Source: Lentisphaerae bacterium GWF2_57_35 (lineage in GTDB: Bacteria > Verrucomicrobiota > Kiritimatiellia > CAIQIC01 > GWF2-57-35). From it: 64,000 nucleotides of DNA. The notes under the pieces were generated by a model. It made no database searches and was not told where the DNA came from. It was given only the letters and a program-made list of their open reading frames with translations. Shown here piece after piece: positions 1 through 6,833 of this stretch (position 1 is its first letter; each line of letters opens with the position of its first letter). A program made the position numbers and the translations under genes. The stretch is taken from NCBI GenBank assembly GCA_001804865.1, contig MHBK01000055.1, forward strand, positions 25,749-89,748, written 5' to 3'.

Positions 1-1
1 G

Positions 2-121
2 GTCGAGTATTTCACTCCTGACGGCTCACGACATGTTCAGTCGTGGGGCGGTTGGGGACGGGAGGGACACAGACTAATCCTATCTATTGGGGAGGCCGCA
101 GACCTACACTTTCGGCGATAG
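2..121 (+). CDS. C-terminal tail of a gene cut by the window edge (uncertain)
   Basis: A frame open from the first bases runs 39 codons and stops with TAG at 119-121. The residues are ordinary protein-like (aromatic- and glycine-rich, ending in HFRR), but there is no recognisable domain. It could be the end of a gene that begins before the window, or simply chance reading through. No start codon is visible inside the window. Confidence 0.25.
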   Translation, partial: VEYFTPDGSRHVQSWGGWGREGHRLILSIGEAADLHFRR

Positions 122-162
122 AGAGGTCGAACAAGTATTCCTCACCCGTGGCGGGTTCGGAA

Positions 163-197
163 GGGTGCATCTTGATGCTGCCGCAGAAAACACGTAC
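163..197 (+). repeat. Left arm of a ~990-bp inverted-repeat-bounded unit
   Basis: The arm begins GGGTGCATCTTGA and continues with CTGCCGCAGAAAACACG. The reverse complement of 1119-1150 carries the same two blocks, differing mainly by a two-base indel between them. Its first 13 bases equal the ends of the 138-bp elements at 25007 and 31590, so the ends appear related. Confidence 0.6.
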
Positions 198-230
198 CTG
201 GGGAGAAACTGGCCAGTGATTGCTGGAGAC

Positions 231-276
231 GGGGCCACATGGCCCCGCTGGCCGGGGCGAGGTCGCCCCGGCTCCA
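231..276. repeat. Tandem GC-rich hairpins
   Basis: A perfect palindrome of 16 bases (231-246) is followed by a 10-bp stem with a 2-base loop (251-272, GCCGGGGCGA pairing with TCGCCCCGGC) and then CTCC. Read on the minus strand, the second hairpin matches the one at 20937-20961, with a compensatory base-pair change. Confidence 0.6.
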
Positions 277-429
277 TTTCGCAAGCCCGATCCTTATTGA
301 ATGGAATGAATCTGCGGCAGTGTCGAGATACACCCGGTTCGGAATCCGATGAGGCGCAACGGTCGACATAAGATGATGAAAAGAATAAGATCAATTATCT
401 CGTGCCGTTTGTTGTATGGAGAACGAAGA

Positions 430-1199
430 ATGAAAATGATGATGCTCGCGGCTCTTCTGCTCGTGTGCGGATCGGTTGCTCTGGCCGAGAAGCGGGAGGG
501 CGCGAAATACACAGACGCAGCCGAGAAGACCGCCAAGCAACTGCGGGATCGCATTCGGGCTGCTGCGAATCCCCTGACGAACCATCCGTGGGCGGGTGAG
601 TATTACTGCGGTGACGGTCTTGGCGTGAACGTGTCGTTGCTCCTCGCACCGGGCGCCGGGTATGTTTTCGAGTGGCACGGATGCCTTGGTTTGTATGACA
701 GGAACTATGGCCATGTCACGGAGACGAACGGCAGAATCCGCTTGTCCTTCGCATTCAAGAACGAACGGAAGGGATTTCAGGGCATTGCTGAAGAGTTCGT
801 CCTGTTCCGTGGGGAGAACGGCGCTATCTGATCCCCTCGGACGAAATCGTCAACATCGGTTCTGTCACTACACGGCCAAGCGTGTGCGAGTGGAGGTTCA
901 AGGATACGACCGTAACGCTGAATGCAGGCAAAGACAAGGGACTGCGTAGGGGCATGGAAATGCAGGTTGTGAAACCTGCCAATCTTGTCGAATCGGTCCT
1001 TATTACCACGGTCGCGGAAAGCACATCGGAGGCCGTAATGACTCAGGTCGGCGAGAAGGAGACGGGGCCGAGGAAGGGTTGGCAGCTTTCCACACGATGT
1101 CCATGGGCCAAAGAAGATCCGTGTTTTCTGCGGCAGTCAAGATGCATCCTGTCTGCAACCGCGCTGCTGGCCCGCTTGACAGAGCTACGGTTCTTGTGA
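430..1199 (+). pseudogene. Secreted protein gene broken by a -1 frameshift
   Basis: The ATG at 430 is preceded by GAACGAAGA and opens a clear signal peptide (MKMMMLAALLLVCGSVALA). The frame stops at 829-831. Protein-like sequence continues without a gap in the frame that carries TGG at 810-812: a WGERRYLIPSDEIVN stretch, then a segment containing KDTTVTLNAGKDKGLRRGME. One missing base near 808-812 therefore splits a single protein. After about 1112 the frame runs into the right inverted-repeat arm and ends at 1199, so the C-terminus is also altered. The family is not recognised. A sequencing error is the alternative to true decay. Confidence 0.6.
1119..1150 (-). repeat. Right arm of the inverted-repeat-bounded unit
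   Basis: Its reverse complement reads GGATGCATCTTGA then CTGCCGCAGAAAACACG, pairing with 163-197. It lies inside the 3' end of the broken secreted-protein gene. No target-site duplication is evident outside the two arms. Confidence 0.6.
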
Positions 1200-1256
1200 G
1201 ACTTTTAGAGCTTAACTGCGCTAGCGAATAAAACAGGCTCTGTTGCGGAGGGACTT

Positions 1257-1790
1257 ATGGACGATATCGTCTTTTTTTGTAGTCAATGCAATGCCAAGCT
1301 GACGGCGGATGTGGATGAAGCCGGCGAAGACTTTGAATGCCCGAAATGCCAATCGCCTCAGACCGTTCCTGTCCTGGCGGAGTCTGGGGAAAAGGCAAAA
1401 AGAGTCACCACAAAGTTAAAAACGTTCGTCCAGCCTCCGCCCTCGACGTCCACGGGGGCGCCGGTCGTAAGGATTCCCAAGCGGACGATCGTCATGTCGT
1501 CGAAATCCTCCGGCGAACAGGGGGATGAATCCGACGATTATCTGGAGGACCTTGGCGGCGGCGGGATGCGCCTTTTTGCGGTTGCGTTGGGCACGGTCGG
1601 GTTCGCGCTTTGTTTTCTTTCTCTGTCCTGGGCGGTCTTTTCTTTGCAGGATCAGAGCACCAGCGGCTGGATTGTGCTGTTGATGTTCACTTCGACGTTT
1701 CTGAGCGGTCTGATGGGCCTGGTGTTGGCTCAACTCGCGCGATTCATGGTGCGGATCGCGGATCGGCTGGAGCGATTTGAGCTGAGCTAG
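1257..1790 (+). CDS. Zinc-ribbon membrane protein of unknown function
   Basis: This 177-residue protein starts with a four-cysteine zinc ribbon (C9, C12 and the later ECPKC pair) closely similar in layout to the N-terminus of the protein at 6834. A Ser/Pro-rich acidic linker follows, then two membrane segments (about 105-125 and 135-160) and a basic/acidic cytoplasmic tail. The ribbon should lie in the cytoplasm. It may bind metal or nucleic acid while anchored to the membrane, but no function is known. Its start is preceded by GCGGAGGGACTT. A hairpin at 1817-1842 follows the stop. Confidence 0.7.
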   Translation: MDDIVFFCSQCNAKLTADVDEAGEDFECPKCQSPQTVPVLAESGEKAKRVTTKLKTFVQPPPSTSTGAPVVRIPKRTIVMSSKSSGEQGDESDDYLEDLGGGGMRLFAVALGTVGFALCFLSLSWAVFSLQDQSTSGWIVLLMFTSTFLSGLMGLVLAQLARFMVRIADRLERFELS

Positions 1791-1816
1791 CCGTAGGGCT
1801 GGGACTTGGATCTTGA

Positions 1817-1842
1817 GGCAGGACGGGGCTGCTCGTCCTGCC
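1817..1842 (+). terminator. Hairpin behind the zinc-ribbon gene
   Basis: A 9-bp perfect stem (GGCAGGACG with CGTCCTGCC) lies 27 bases after the stop of the 1257 gene. There is no T tract, so it may be an RNA-protecting or attenuating hairpin rather than an intrinsic terminator. Confidence 0.35.
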
Positions 1843-1924
1843 GCCACCCTGTTGAATTCTCTGAAATTCGGCCTACCTTAATCGGGCATGTGGACGGTCC
1901 TGTGCCCAACGAAAGGAGCCTCGA

Positions 1925-2245
1925 ATGAAGAGAATTACAAGTATGGCGTTATGCAGCGTCTTTGCGGTAGGAGTCCTTCTGGTTTCGGGATGCGCTTCTC
2001 CCTTCCCTATGGGAGCGGCCTACACGGAACTCAAGTTGCCGGGAGCGGTCACGTCAAATGCCGGCGCCTCGAAGGTCGGGGTGTCTCAGTGCACATCGAT
2101 TCTTGGATTGGTGGCGACGGGCGATGCCAGCATCGCAGCGGCCATGAGCGACGGAGGAATTACCAAGATTCACCATGTGGACTGGGATGCCAAAAACATC
2201 CTCGGCATTTACGGCCAGTATAAGACGACGGTATACGGCGACTAA
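1925..2245 (+). CDS. TRL-like small lipoprotein
   Basis: This 106-residue protein has a type II signal peptide with the lipobox VSGC (Cys 23), so it should be a lipid-anchored envelope protein. After the cysteine come a PMGAAYTELK segment, SNAGASKVG, SILGLVATGDASI and a C-terminal ILGIYGQYKT. These are typical of the TRL (tRNA-associated locus) lipoprotein-like family, whose function is unknown. AAAGGAG at 1914-1920 is the ribosome site. The gene is monocistronic and closed by a strong terminator at 2271-2308. No tRNA gene was seen beside it. Confidence 0.8.
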   Translation: MKRITSMALCSVFAVGVLLVSGCASPFPMGAAYTELKLPGAVTSNAGASKVGVSQCTSILGLVATGDASIAAAMSDGGITKIHHVDWDAKNILGIYGQYKTTVYGD

Positions 2246-2270
2246 TTAGTTTGATGCCGAGTTGTTCATA

Positions 2271-2308
2271 AAAGGGACTCTGCCTTACCGTGGAGTCCCG
2301 TTTTTATT
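2271..2308 (+). terminator. Rho-independent terminator after the TRL-like gene
   Basis: The stem GGGACTC/GAGTCCC (2274-2280 with 2293-2299) has a 12-base loop and is followed directly by GTTTTTATT. It sits 28 bases after the stop codon and faces the end of the minus-strand gene at 2325. Confidence 0.85.
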
Positions 2309-2324
2309 GCCCAGGACGAATGTT

Positions 2325-2684
2325 TCAGAGCGGGCTTTCTGCTTTCGTGAAGGACCTTCGCTGGGCTCGAACGACGTCCAACAGATTAAGGACATAAACC
2401 AGGATGAGCAGTCCAAACGAAGTTAGAATATTCCGAAGAGACATGGATTCAAGCGGTTCGTTCATTTGGTTCGCGGACCAACCCAGGACGGCGTTCAAAT
2501 TGTGCAGCAGGGGTTTGAAGACGACGTAAATCAACACGACCGCCAGGACGGTGAACAGCCCGGCAAAAACCGCGCCGGTCAGCCAGCGCTTTTGGAAGCA
2601 CTGGCCGACGCCCGGATAGACGAAGGCCGAAAGAAAAATCGCCGTACGGCTGGGCGTGGCCGGCGAAGCGCTTTTGTTGTTCAT
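2325..2684 (-). CDS. Small two-helix membrane protein coupled to miaB
   Basis: This 119-residue protein has an N-terminal AIFLSAFVYPGVGQ stretch reminiscent of the short membrane proteins that carry a PG-GQ turn. It has hydrophobic segments at about 14-28, 36-58 and 90-108. The start chosen (ATG at 2684) overlaps the miaB stop as ATGA, implying translational coupling and one operon. A longer frame reaches back to 2771 but would lie inside miaB. Function is unknown. Confidence 0.7.
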   Translation of the reverse strand: MNNKSASPATPSRTAIFLSAFVYPGVGQCFQKRWLTGAVFAGLFTVLAVVLIYVVFKPLLHNLNAVLGWSANQMNEPLESMSLRNILTSFGLLILVYVLNLLDVVRAQRRSFTKAESPL

Positions 2685-3979
2685 ACCGCTTTTCCTCCCA
2701 TGGAAAACGGTTGAGTCCATTCCAATTTCACGTCGACCAATTGACCCAGCAAATCCCGTTCGTCGTCGCAAAAGACGACTTTGTTTTGCGGCGTGCGTCC
2801 GCGCCAGCGGCCCTCTTTTTCGAGGGCCTCGACCAGTATCTGTACGATGCTGCCGGCCAGCAACCGATGCCGTTTATCCAGTTGCTCGCGCAGCACTTTT
2901 TCAAGGTGGACGCGGCGCCGTTCTTTTTCGTCCTCGGGGACGTCGTCCGGCAAATGCCGTGCGGCGTGGGTTTGGGGGCGGGACGAGTATTTCGCGATGC
3001 GAAGCATGTCCGGCTGGATTTCCTCGACCAGGCGCACGGTCTCCAGGTACTGGGTTTCGGTTTCGCCGCAGAAGCCGACGATCACGTCCGCCGAGATGCC
3101 GGCGTGGGGAATCTTTTGGCGGATGCGGTCAATCAGCCTTTGGTAGTCCGCGAGGGTGTAGCCCCGGCGCATGCGCTTGAGCACCTCGTCGCTGCCCGCT
3201 TGAAAGGGCACTTCGAAATGGGGGCAGATCCGGGCATCGGCGAGAACGGCCTCCAGGATTTCGTCGTTCATCCAATTGGGGTGGCTGGTCAGAAACCGCA
3301 CGCGGGAAATTCCTTCGACGGCGGCGGTCTGCCGCAAGAGTCCGGCCAGGCTGGCGCCGTTTTTGAAGTCCAAGCCGTAGCGGTCGACGATTTGCCCGAG
3401 CAGCGTTACTTCGCGGACGCCTTGTTGGGCCAGGCGGAGGATTTCTTCGAGGATATCCTCGGACGGCCGGCTTTTCTCGGGGCCGCGCTGGTAGGGGATG
3501 ACGCAATAAGAACAGGCATGGGAGCAGCCCAGCACCACCGGTACGTGGGTCGCAATGGTTTGGCCTTTTTCCGGGGCGGGAAGATTGTAATCCTGCAAAA
3601 GATCCTCTTCCGCCGACGGCGCTTTCGCGCCTTGGATGAAATCGAGCAGCGGCGATATCTCGGAGGGCGACATGAACACGTCAATGAAAGGGAACCGCTG
3701 TCGGAGCGCTTCGGTTTCTTTTTTGCCCACCAGGCAGCCCATTAAAGCGACGATGAGCCCTTTCTTTTTCCGCTTGAGGCTCTCCGTAAAAAGCAGCCGG
3801 CTGTAAATCTTGTCTTCGGCCTGCTGGCGGACGACGCAGGTGTTGAGGATTAAAAGGTCGGCTTCGTCGGCGCGTTCCGCGGGAGTGCAGCCGACCGATT
3901 CCAGCCGGGAAGCCAGATGACGGGAATCCGCCTCGTTCATCTGACAACCGATCGTCCAAATATGGTATGTTAACGTCAT
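2681..3979 (-). CDS. miaB: MiaB-type tRNA methylthiotransferase
   Basis: This radical-SAM enzyme (432 residues) adds a 2-methylthio group to isopentenyl-adenosine 37 of tRNAs. All parts are present. The N-terminal UPF0004 domain has the auxiliary cluster cysteines C12, C48 and C82. The radical-SAM motif CSHACSYC supplies C152, C156 and C159. A C-terminal TRAM domain (about 360-430) binds tRNA. The length is normal for the family. MtaB- or RimO-type relatives are less likely, given the single short TRAM and the C-x3-C-x2-C context. The gene heads a two-gene minus-strand operon and diverges from the metalloenzyme gene at 4024. Confidence 0.9.
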   Translation of the reverse strand: MTLTYHIWTIGCQMNEADSRHLASRLESVGCTPAERADEADLLILNTCVVRQQAEDKIYSRLLFTESLKRKKKGLIVALMGCLVGKKETEALRQRFPFIDVFMSPSEISPLLDFIQGAKAPSAEEDLLQDYNLPAPEKGQTIATHVPVVLGCSHACSYCVIPYQRGPEKSRPSEDILEEILRLAQQGVREVTLLGQIVDRYGLDFKNGASLAGLLRQTAAVEGISRVRFLTSHPNWMNDEILEAVLADARICPHFEVPFQAGSDEVLKRMRRGYTLADYQRLIDRIRQKIPHAGISADVIVGFCGETETQYLETVRLVEEIQPDMLRIAKYSSRPQTHAARHLPDDVPEDEKERRRVHLEKVLREQLDKRHRLLAGSIVQILVEALEKEGRWRGRTPQNKVVFCDDERDLLGQLVDVKLEWTQPFSMGGKAV

Positions 3980-4023
3980 AAATTTTTATCGTGAGAAAAC
4001 TGTTTAAATCCATAGTATTCGAA

Positions 4024-4902
4024 ATGGACGGCGAATTCAAAACGGTTCTTATTTTTGTCGATGGGCTTGGACTCGGGCCCGCGGACCCGGTTCTTAATCC
4101 CATTCACAGCGGGGTGTGCCCGGTACTGGAGCGATTGCTGGCCGAGCACTCGGTTCCGGTGGATGCGTGTTTAGGCGTGCCGGGCTTGCCGCAAAGCGCC
4201 ACCGGACAAACCGCCTTGCTCACCGGAATCAATGCGCCTGAAATAATGGGACGGCACGTCGAAGGATTTCCGGGACCCGAACTCAAGGCCATCGTGGAAC
4301 AGCATAACGTCTTTGGAAAGCTGATGAGGAACGGGTACAAGCCGGCTTTCGCCAATGCCTATCATATGGAAAGTTGGACCGAGGCCATGCGCCGCAAGAT
4401 GCAGTCGGTCACGACGGTGATGACGTTGAAGTCTTTGGGGGTTGTGCGCGATACCCGTATGATGCTGGAGGGGCGCGCGGTCTATCAGGATTTAACGAGA
4501 GCCACTTTGCGGGAACGAGGCTTTGACGGACCGCTGACGACTCCCCGCCAAAGCGCCGCCGATCTCAAGCGAATCGCCGCCGAAGAGGATTTTACCTTGT
4601 TTGAATTTTTCCAAACGGATCGCAAAGGTCATGGCGGCGTCTTGTCCGACATCCATCAGGTGCTGGCGATGCTGGACGAGTTTCTGGCGGAGTTGAGCTC
4701 TTTCGCCGAGCAACCCAACCGTTTATTTCTTCTGACCAGCGATCATGGAAATATCGAGGATTTTTCCACGCGAACGCACACGAAAAATCCCGTGCCGTTG
4801 GTGGCTTTGGGAGCGGGCGCGGAACATTTTAAACGCCGAGTGCGGAAGTTGACGGATTTTGTGCCGGCGCTGTTGGAGTTGTTTCCACGGAAGAACCAGT
4901 GA
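4024..4902 (+). CDS. Alkaline-phosphatase-superfamily metalloenzyme
   Basis: This 292-residue protein shows the metal-binding signatures of the phosphatase / phosphoglycerate mutase superfamily. It has an N-terminal FVDGLGLG (Asp 13), an SATGQTALLTG segment carrying the likely nucleophile, a QTDRKGH stretch, and a C-terminal LTSDHGNIED. It resembles compact iPGM-like metalloenzymes rather than full-length mutase, so the substrate is unknown. An in-frame start at 3991 (11 residues longer) is also possible but would crowd the divergent miaB promoter. The TGA stop at 4900-4902 is itself part of the first unit of the 7-bp repeat array that follows. Confidence 0.75.
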   Translation: MDGEFKTVLIFVDGLGLGPADPVLNPIHSGVCPVLERLLAEHSVPVDACLGVPGLPQSATGQTALLTGINAPEIMGRHVEGFPGPELKAIVEQHNVFGKLMRNGYKPAFANAYHMESWTEAMRRKMQSVTTVMTLKSLGVVRDTRMMLEGRAVYQDLTRATLRERGFDGPLTTPRQSAADLKRIAAEEDFTLFEFFQTDRKGHGGVLSDIHQVLAMLDEFLAELSSFAEQPNRLFLLTSDHGNIEDFSTRTHTKNPVPLVALGAGAEHFKRRVRKLTDFVPALLELFPRKNQ

Positions 4903-5033
4903 TCAGTAATCAGTAATCAGTAGTCAGTGATCAGTAGTCAGTGAGCAGTAATCAGTAATCAACGAATTTCTGCTTCTGATCACTGATTACTGACTACTGA
5001 TCACTGATTACTGATCACTAGTTACTGATCACT
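4901..5033. repeat. 7-bp-period tandem array folded as a giant inverted repeat
   Basis: The left half (4901-4962) is about nine consecutive 7-mers of the form RRTCAGT. A 15-base spacer (4963-4977) follows. The right half (4978-5033) is about eight 7-mers of the form TGATYAC, the reverse complement of the first series. The two halves can pair into one long stem. It starts at the stop codon of the preceding gene and ends about 70 bases before the dCMP deaminase gene. Confidence 0.85.
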
Positions 5034-5104
5034 AGTCCCTGGTCACTATTCTTCCTTCCCAATCTCCAGTTGAACTCTCCGCCCAAAATTGCGAGACTCC
5101 GCGC

Positions 5105-5581
5105 ATGAAAAAACACGACTTGAAGCGCCCTGATTGGGACACCTATTTCATGGATATTGCGCACGTGGTGGCCCGGCGCAGCAATTGCAGTCGACGGCAG
5201 GTGGCGGCGGTGATTGTGCTCGATAAACGAATCATCTCGACCGGCTACAACGGGACCCCGCGGGGCATCAAGAATTGCTTCGAGGGCGGTTGTCCGCGGT
5301 GCGCCAGCGAAGCGGGCTCCGGCGTGAATCTGGGCGATTGTCTGTGTTCGCATGCAGAAGAGAATTCCATTGTGCAAGCGGCGTATCACGGGATCGCCGT
5401 CAAAGGCGGAATGCTCTATTGCACGATCAGTCCCTGCTTGTTATGCGCGAAGATGATCATCAATGCGGGGATTTTGGAAGTCGTGTACGAACACGAGTAT
5501 CATTTTAACGAACAGGCCCGCCATTTGTTCAAGGAGGCGGGCGTGCATTGCCGCCAGTTTGCACGGAGGGAGACGGAATGA
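5105..5581 (+). CDS. dCMP / deoxycytidylate deaminase family protein
   Basis: This 158-residue zinc-dependent deaminase most likely converts dCMP to dUMP for thymidylate synthesis. The catalytic HAEEN motif (His and Glu) is followed by the PCLLC zinc-binding pair. The Cys-rich insertion before it (CFEGGCPRC ... CLC) is characteristic of dCMP deaminases and ComEB-like proteins. The gene is translationally coupled to the downstream aldose-epimerase-like gene by an ATGA overlap. A bifunctional or ComEB-type role cannot be excluded from sequence alone. Confidence 0.88.
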   Translation: MKKHDLKRPDWDTYFMDIAHVVARRSNCSRRQVAAVIVLDKRIISTGYNGTPRGIKNCFEGGCPRCASEAGSGVNLGDCLCSHAEENSIVQAAYHGIAVKGGMLYCTISPCLLCAKMIINAGILEVVYEHEYHFNEQARHLFKEAGVHCRQFARRETE

Positions 5582-6504
5582 CGGACCAAGCTGCCGTGAA
5601 GGGTTTCGAAGTTTGTACGATCGTCTCGCCGTCGGGCAAAACGCGGGCGTCGTTTGTTCCCGAAAAAGGCGGCATCGGATCGTCACTGATCATGATGGGG
5701 CCTCAAGGTCCCCGGGAACTGCTCTATCAGCACGATTTTTTTTGGGATAAGGGCCCGGTGGAGCGAATTCCCGGTGGTTGGCCGTATCTGTTTCCTGTAT
5801 GCGGGCGACTTGAACGCGGGGGCGTCATGGGGCCGTATCTGTACGAGGGCCGGCTTTATCGGTTGCCCAGTCATGGCTTCGGTCCGCGCATGCCCTGGAA
5901 AGCGGTCTTCGAGAATTCTTCGGAAGTGGTGCTGAGCCTGAGCGCAACGGCGGCGACGCGTGAAGTTTATCCGTTTTCGTTTGAAGTGGATCTGCGATAC
6001 CGCGCCGAGGACGACGCCTTTATCTGCGAGCAGACCTATCGGAACGCCGGCATGCGGCCGTTGCCCTATTATGGCGGATTTCATCCCTATTTTGCCACGC
6101 CGGCGCCCGGCCAGGGGAAGGAAGAGATCCTCCTCGACTATCATCCGATTCGCCGGCTGATTTATAACGAAAAACTCAGCGACGTGATCGGCGAAGGGAC
6201 CTTGCCGCAAATGCCCATCTCTATTGCCGAACCGCGCATTAACGAGCTGCTCACCGTAGTCGGCGCCGACAAGGAGACGCGGCTGGTTTATCCGGATGGC
6301 ATGACGCTTCACATGACCGCCGAAGGCGTGGAAGATCCTGATTTGTTCCCGTACATCCAGCTTTACACCATGCCTGAGAAGCCCTTTTTCTGCATCGAGC
6401 CGTGGATGGGATTTCCCAATGCCCTCAATACCGTCAGCGGCGTCCGCTGGCTGATGCCGGGGCAAGAGGAAAAAGGCCTGTTAAAAGTCTGGCTGACCTT
6501 CTGA
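5578..6504 (+). CDS. Aldose 1-epimerase-like protein
   Basis: This 308-residue protein belongs to the galactose mutarotase-like beta-sandwich family. Two conserved histidines appear in family context: LPSHGFGP (about 100) and GGFHPYF (about 170). The late CIEPWMGFPNALN segment is typical of LacX / aldose epimerase-like members. It presumably interconverts anomers of a hexose or hexose phosphate in the cytoplasm. ATG at 5578 overlaps the deaminase stop. An ATG 30 bases earlier (5548) would lie deeper in that gene and lacks support. Confidence 0.82.
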   Translation: MTDQAAVKGFEVCTIVSPSGKTRASFVPEKGGIGSSLIMMGPQGPRELLYQHDFFWDKGPVERIPGGWPYLFPVCGRLERGGVMGPYLYEGRLYRLPSHGFGPRMPWKAVFENSSEVVLSLSATAATREVYPFSFEVDLRYRAEDDAFICEQTYRNAGMRPLPYYGGFHPYFATPAPGQGKEEILLDYHPIRRLIYNEKLSDVIGEGTLPQMPISIAEPRINELLTVVGADKETRLVYPDGMTLHMTAEGVEDPDLFPYIQLYTMPEKPFFCIEPWMGFPNALNTVSGVRWLMPGQEEKGLLKVWLTF

Positions 6505-6833
6505 GCCGACGGGGAAAAAGCATCGATGAAGTTGGCAAGCCTTTTTCGAAGCGCTGCAGCAAGTGCTTTTCGAAGGAGAAAATATAGCTTGCAAGCTTTA
6601 CGCGACCTAGTATGCTACTGGTATGTAAAAGGTGGACGGGAGGATTGATAAAGACTCATGGTTTGAGTCATTTATTGTGAGTATTTTTCAGGTTAACTCC
6701 TTCTATTGCGATCACTGACGAATCCTGAAAAAGTTTTCGTAAAGGCCGCTAGTCAAAGTCCAGTCAGTTTTTCGTTAAACAGGTTTATTAACTATTGCAT
6801 AGGTGATGGTTATAAATAATTGCAGGAGGTGGA
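6505..6833. other. AT-rich intergenic region
   Basis: No gene is seen. It contains an imperfect inverted repeat around TTTTTCGAAGC ... GCTTTTCGAA (about 6541-6575), a possible terminator for the preceding operon without a clean T tract. The base composition is visibly more AT-rich than the flanking genes, and a candidate promoter lies at 6788-6816. Confidence 0.4.
6788..6816 (+). promoter_or_regulatory. Candidate sigma70-type promoter
   Basis: TTAACT and TATAAA are separated by 17 bases just upstream of the gene at 6834. The implied transcript leader is only about 10 bases, barely holding the strong AGGAGG ribosome site at 6824-6829. That makes it plausible but not secure. Confidence 0.3.

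Larger units (their letters stand above)
122..429. other. Non-coding stretch with inverted repeat and two strong hairpins
   Basis: No convincing gene lies here. It contains the left arm of a long inverted repeat (163-197) and two tight GC-rich hairpins (231-246 and 251-272). It then leads into the secreted-protein pseudogene that starts at 430. A 94-codon frame from 87 crosses all these repeats and looks like read-through. Confidence 0.5.

Noticed and set aside
87..371. 94-codon frame near the window start
   Set aside because: It crosses the left inverted-repeat arm and both hairpins, has no ribosome site and resembles no family.
2711..3745. 344-codon plus-strand frame opposite miaB
   Set aside because: It is antisense to a clear miaB. 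GC-rich genes create long shadow frames, as also at 8900-9826, 12484-13323 and 27672-29321.
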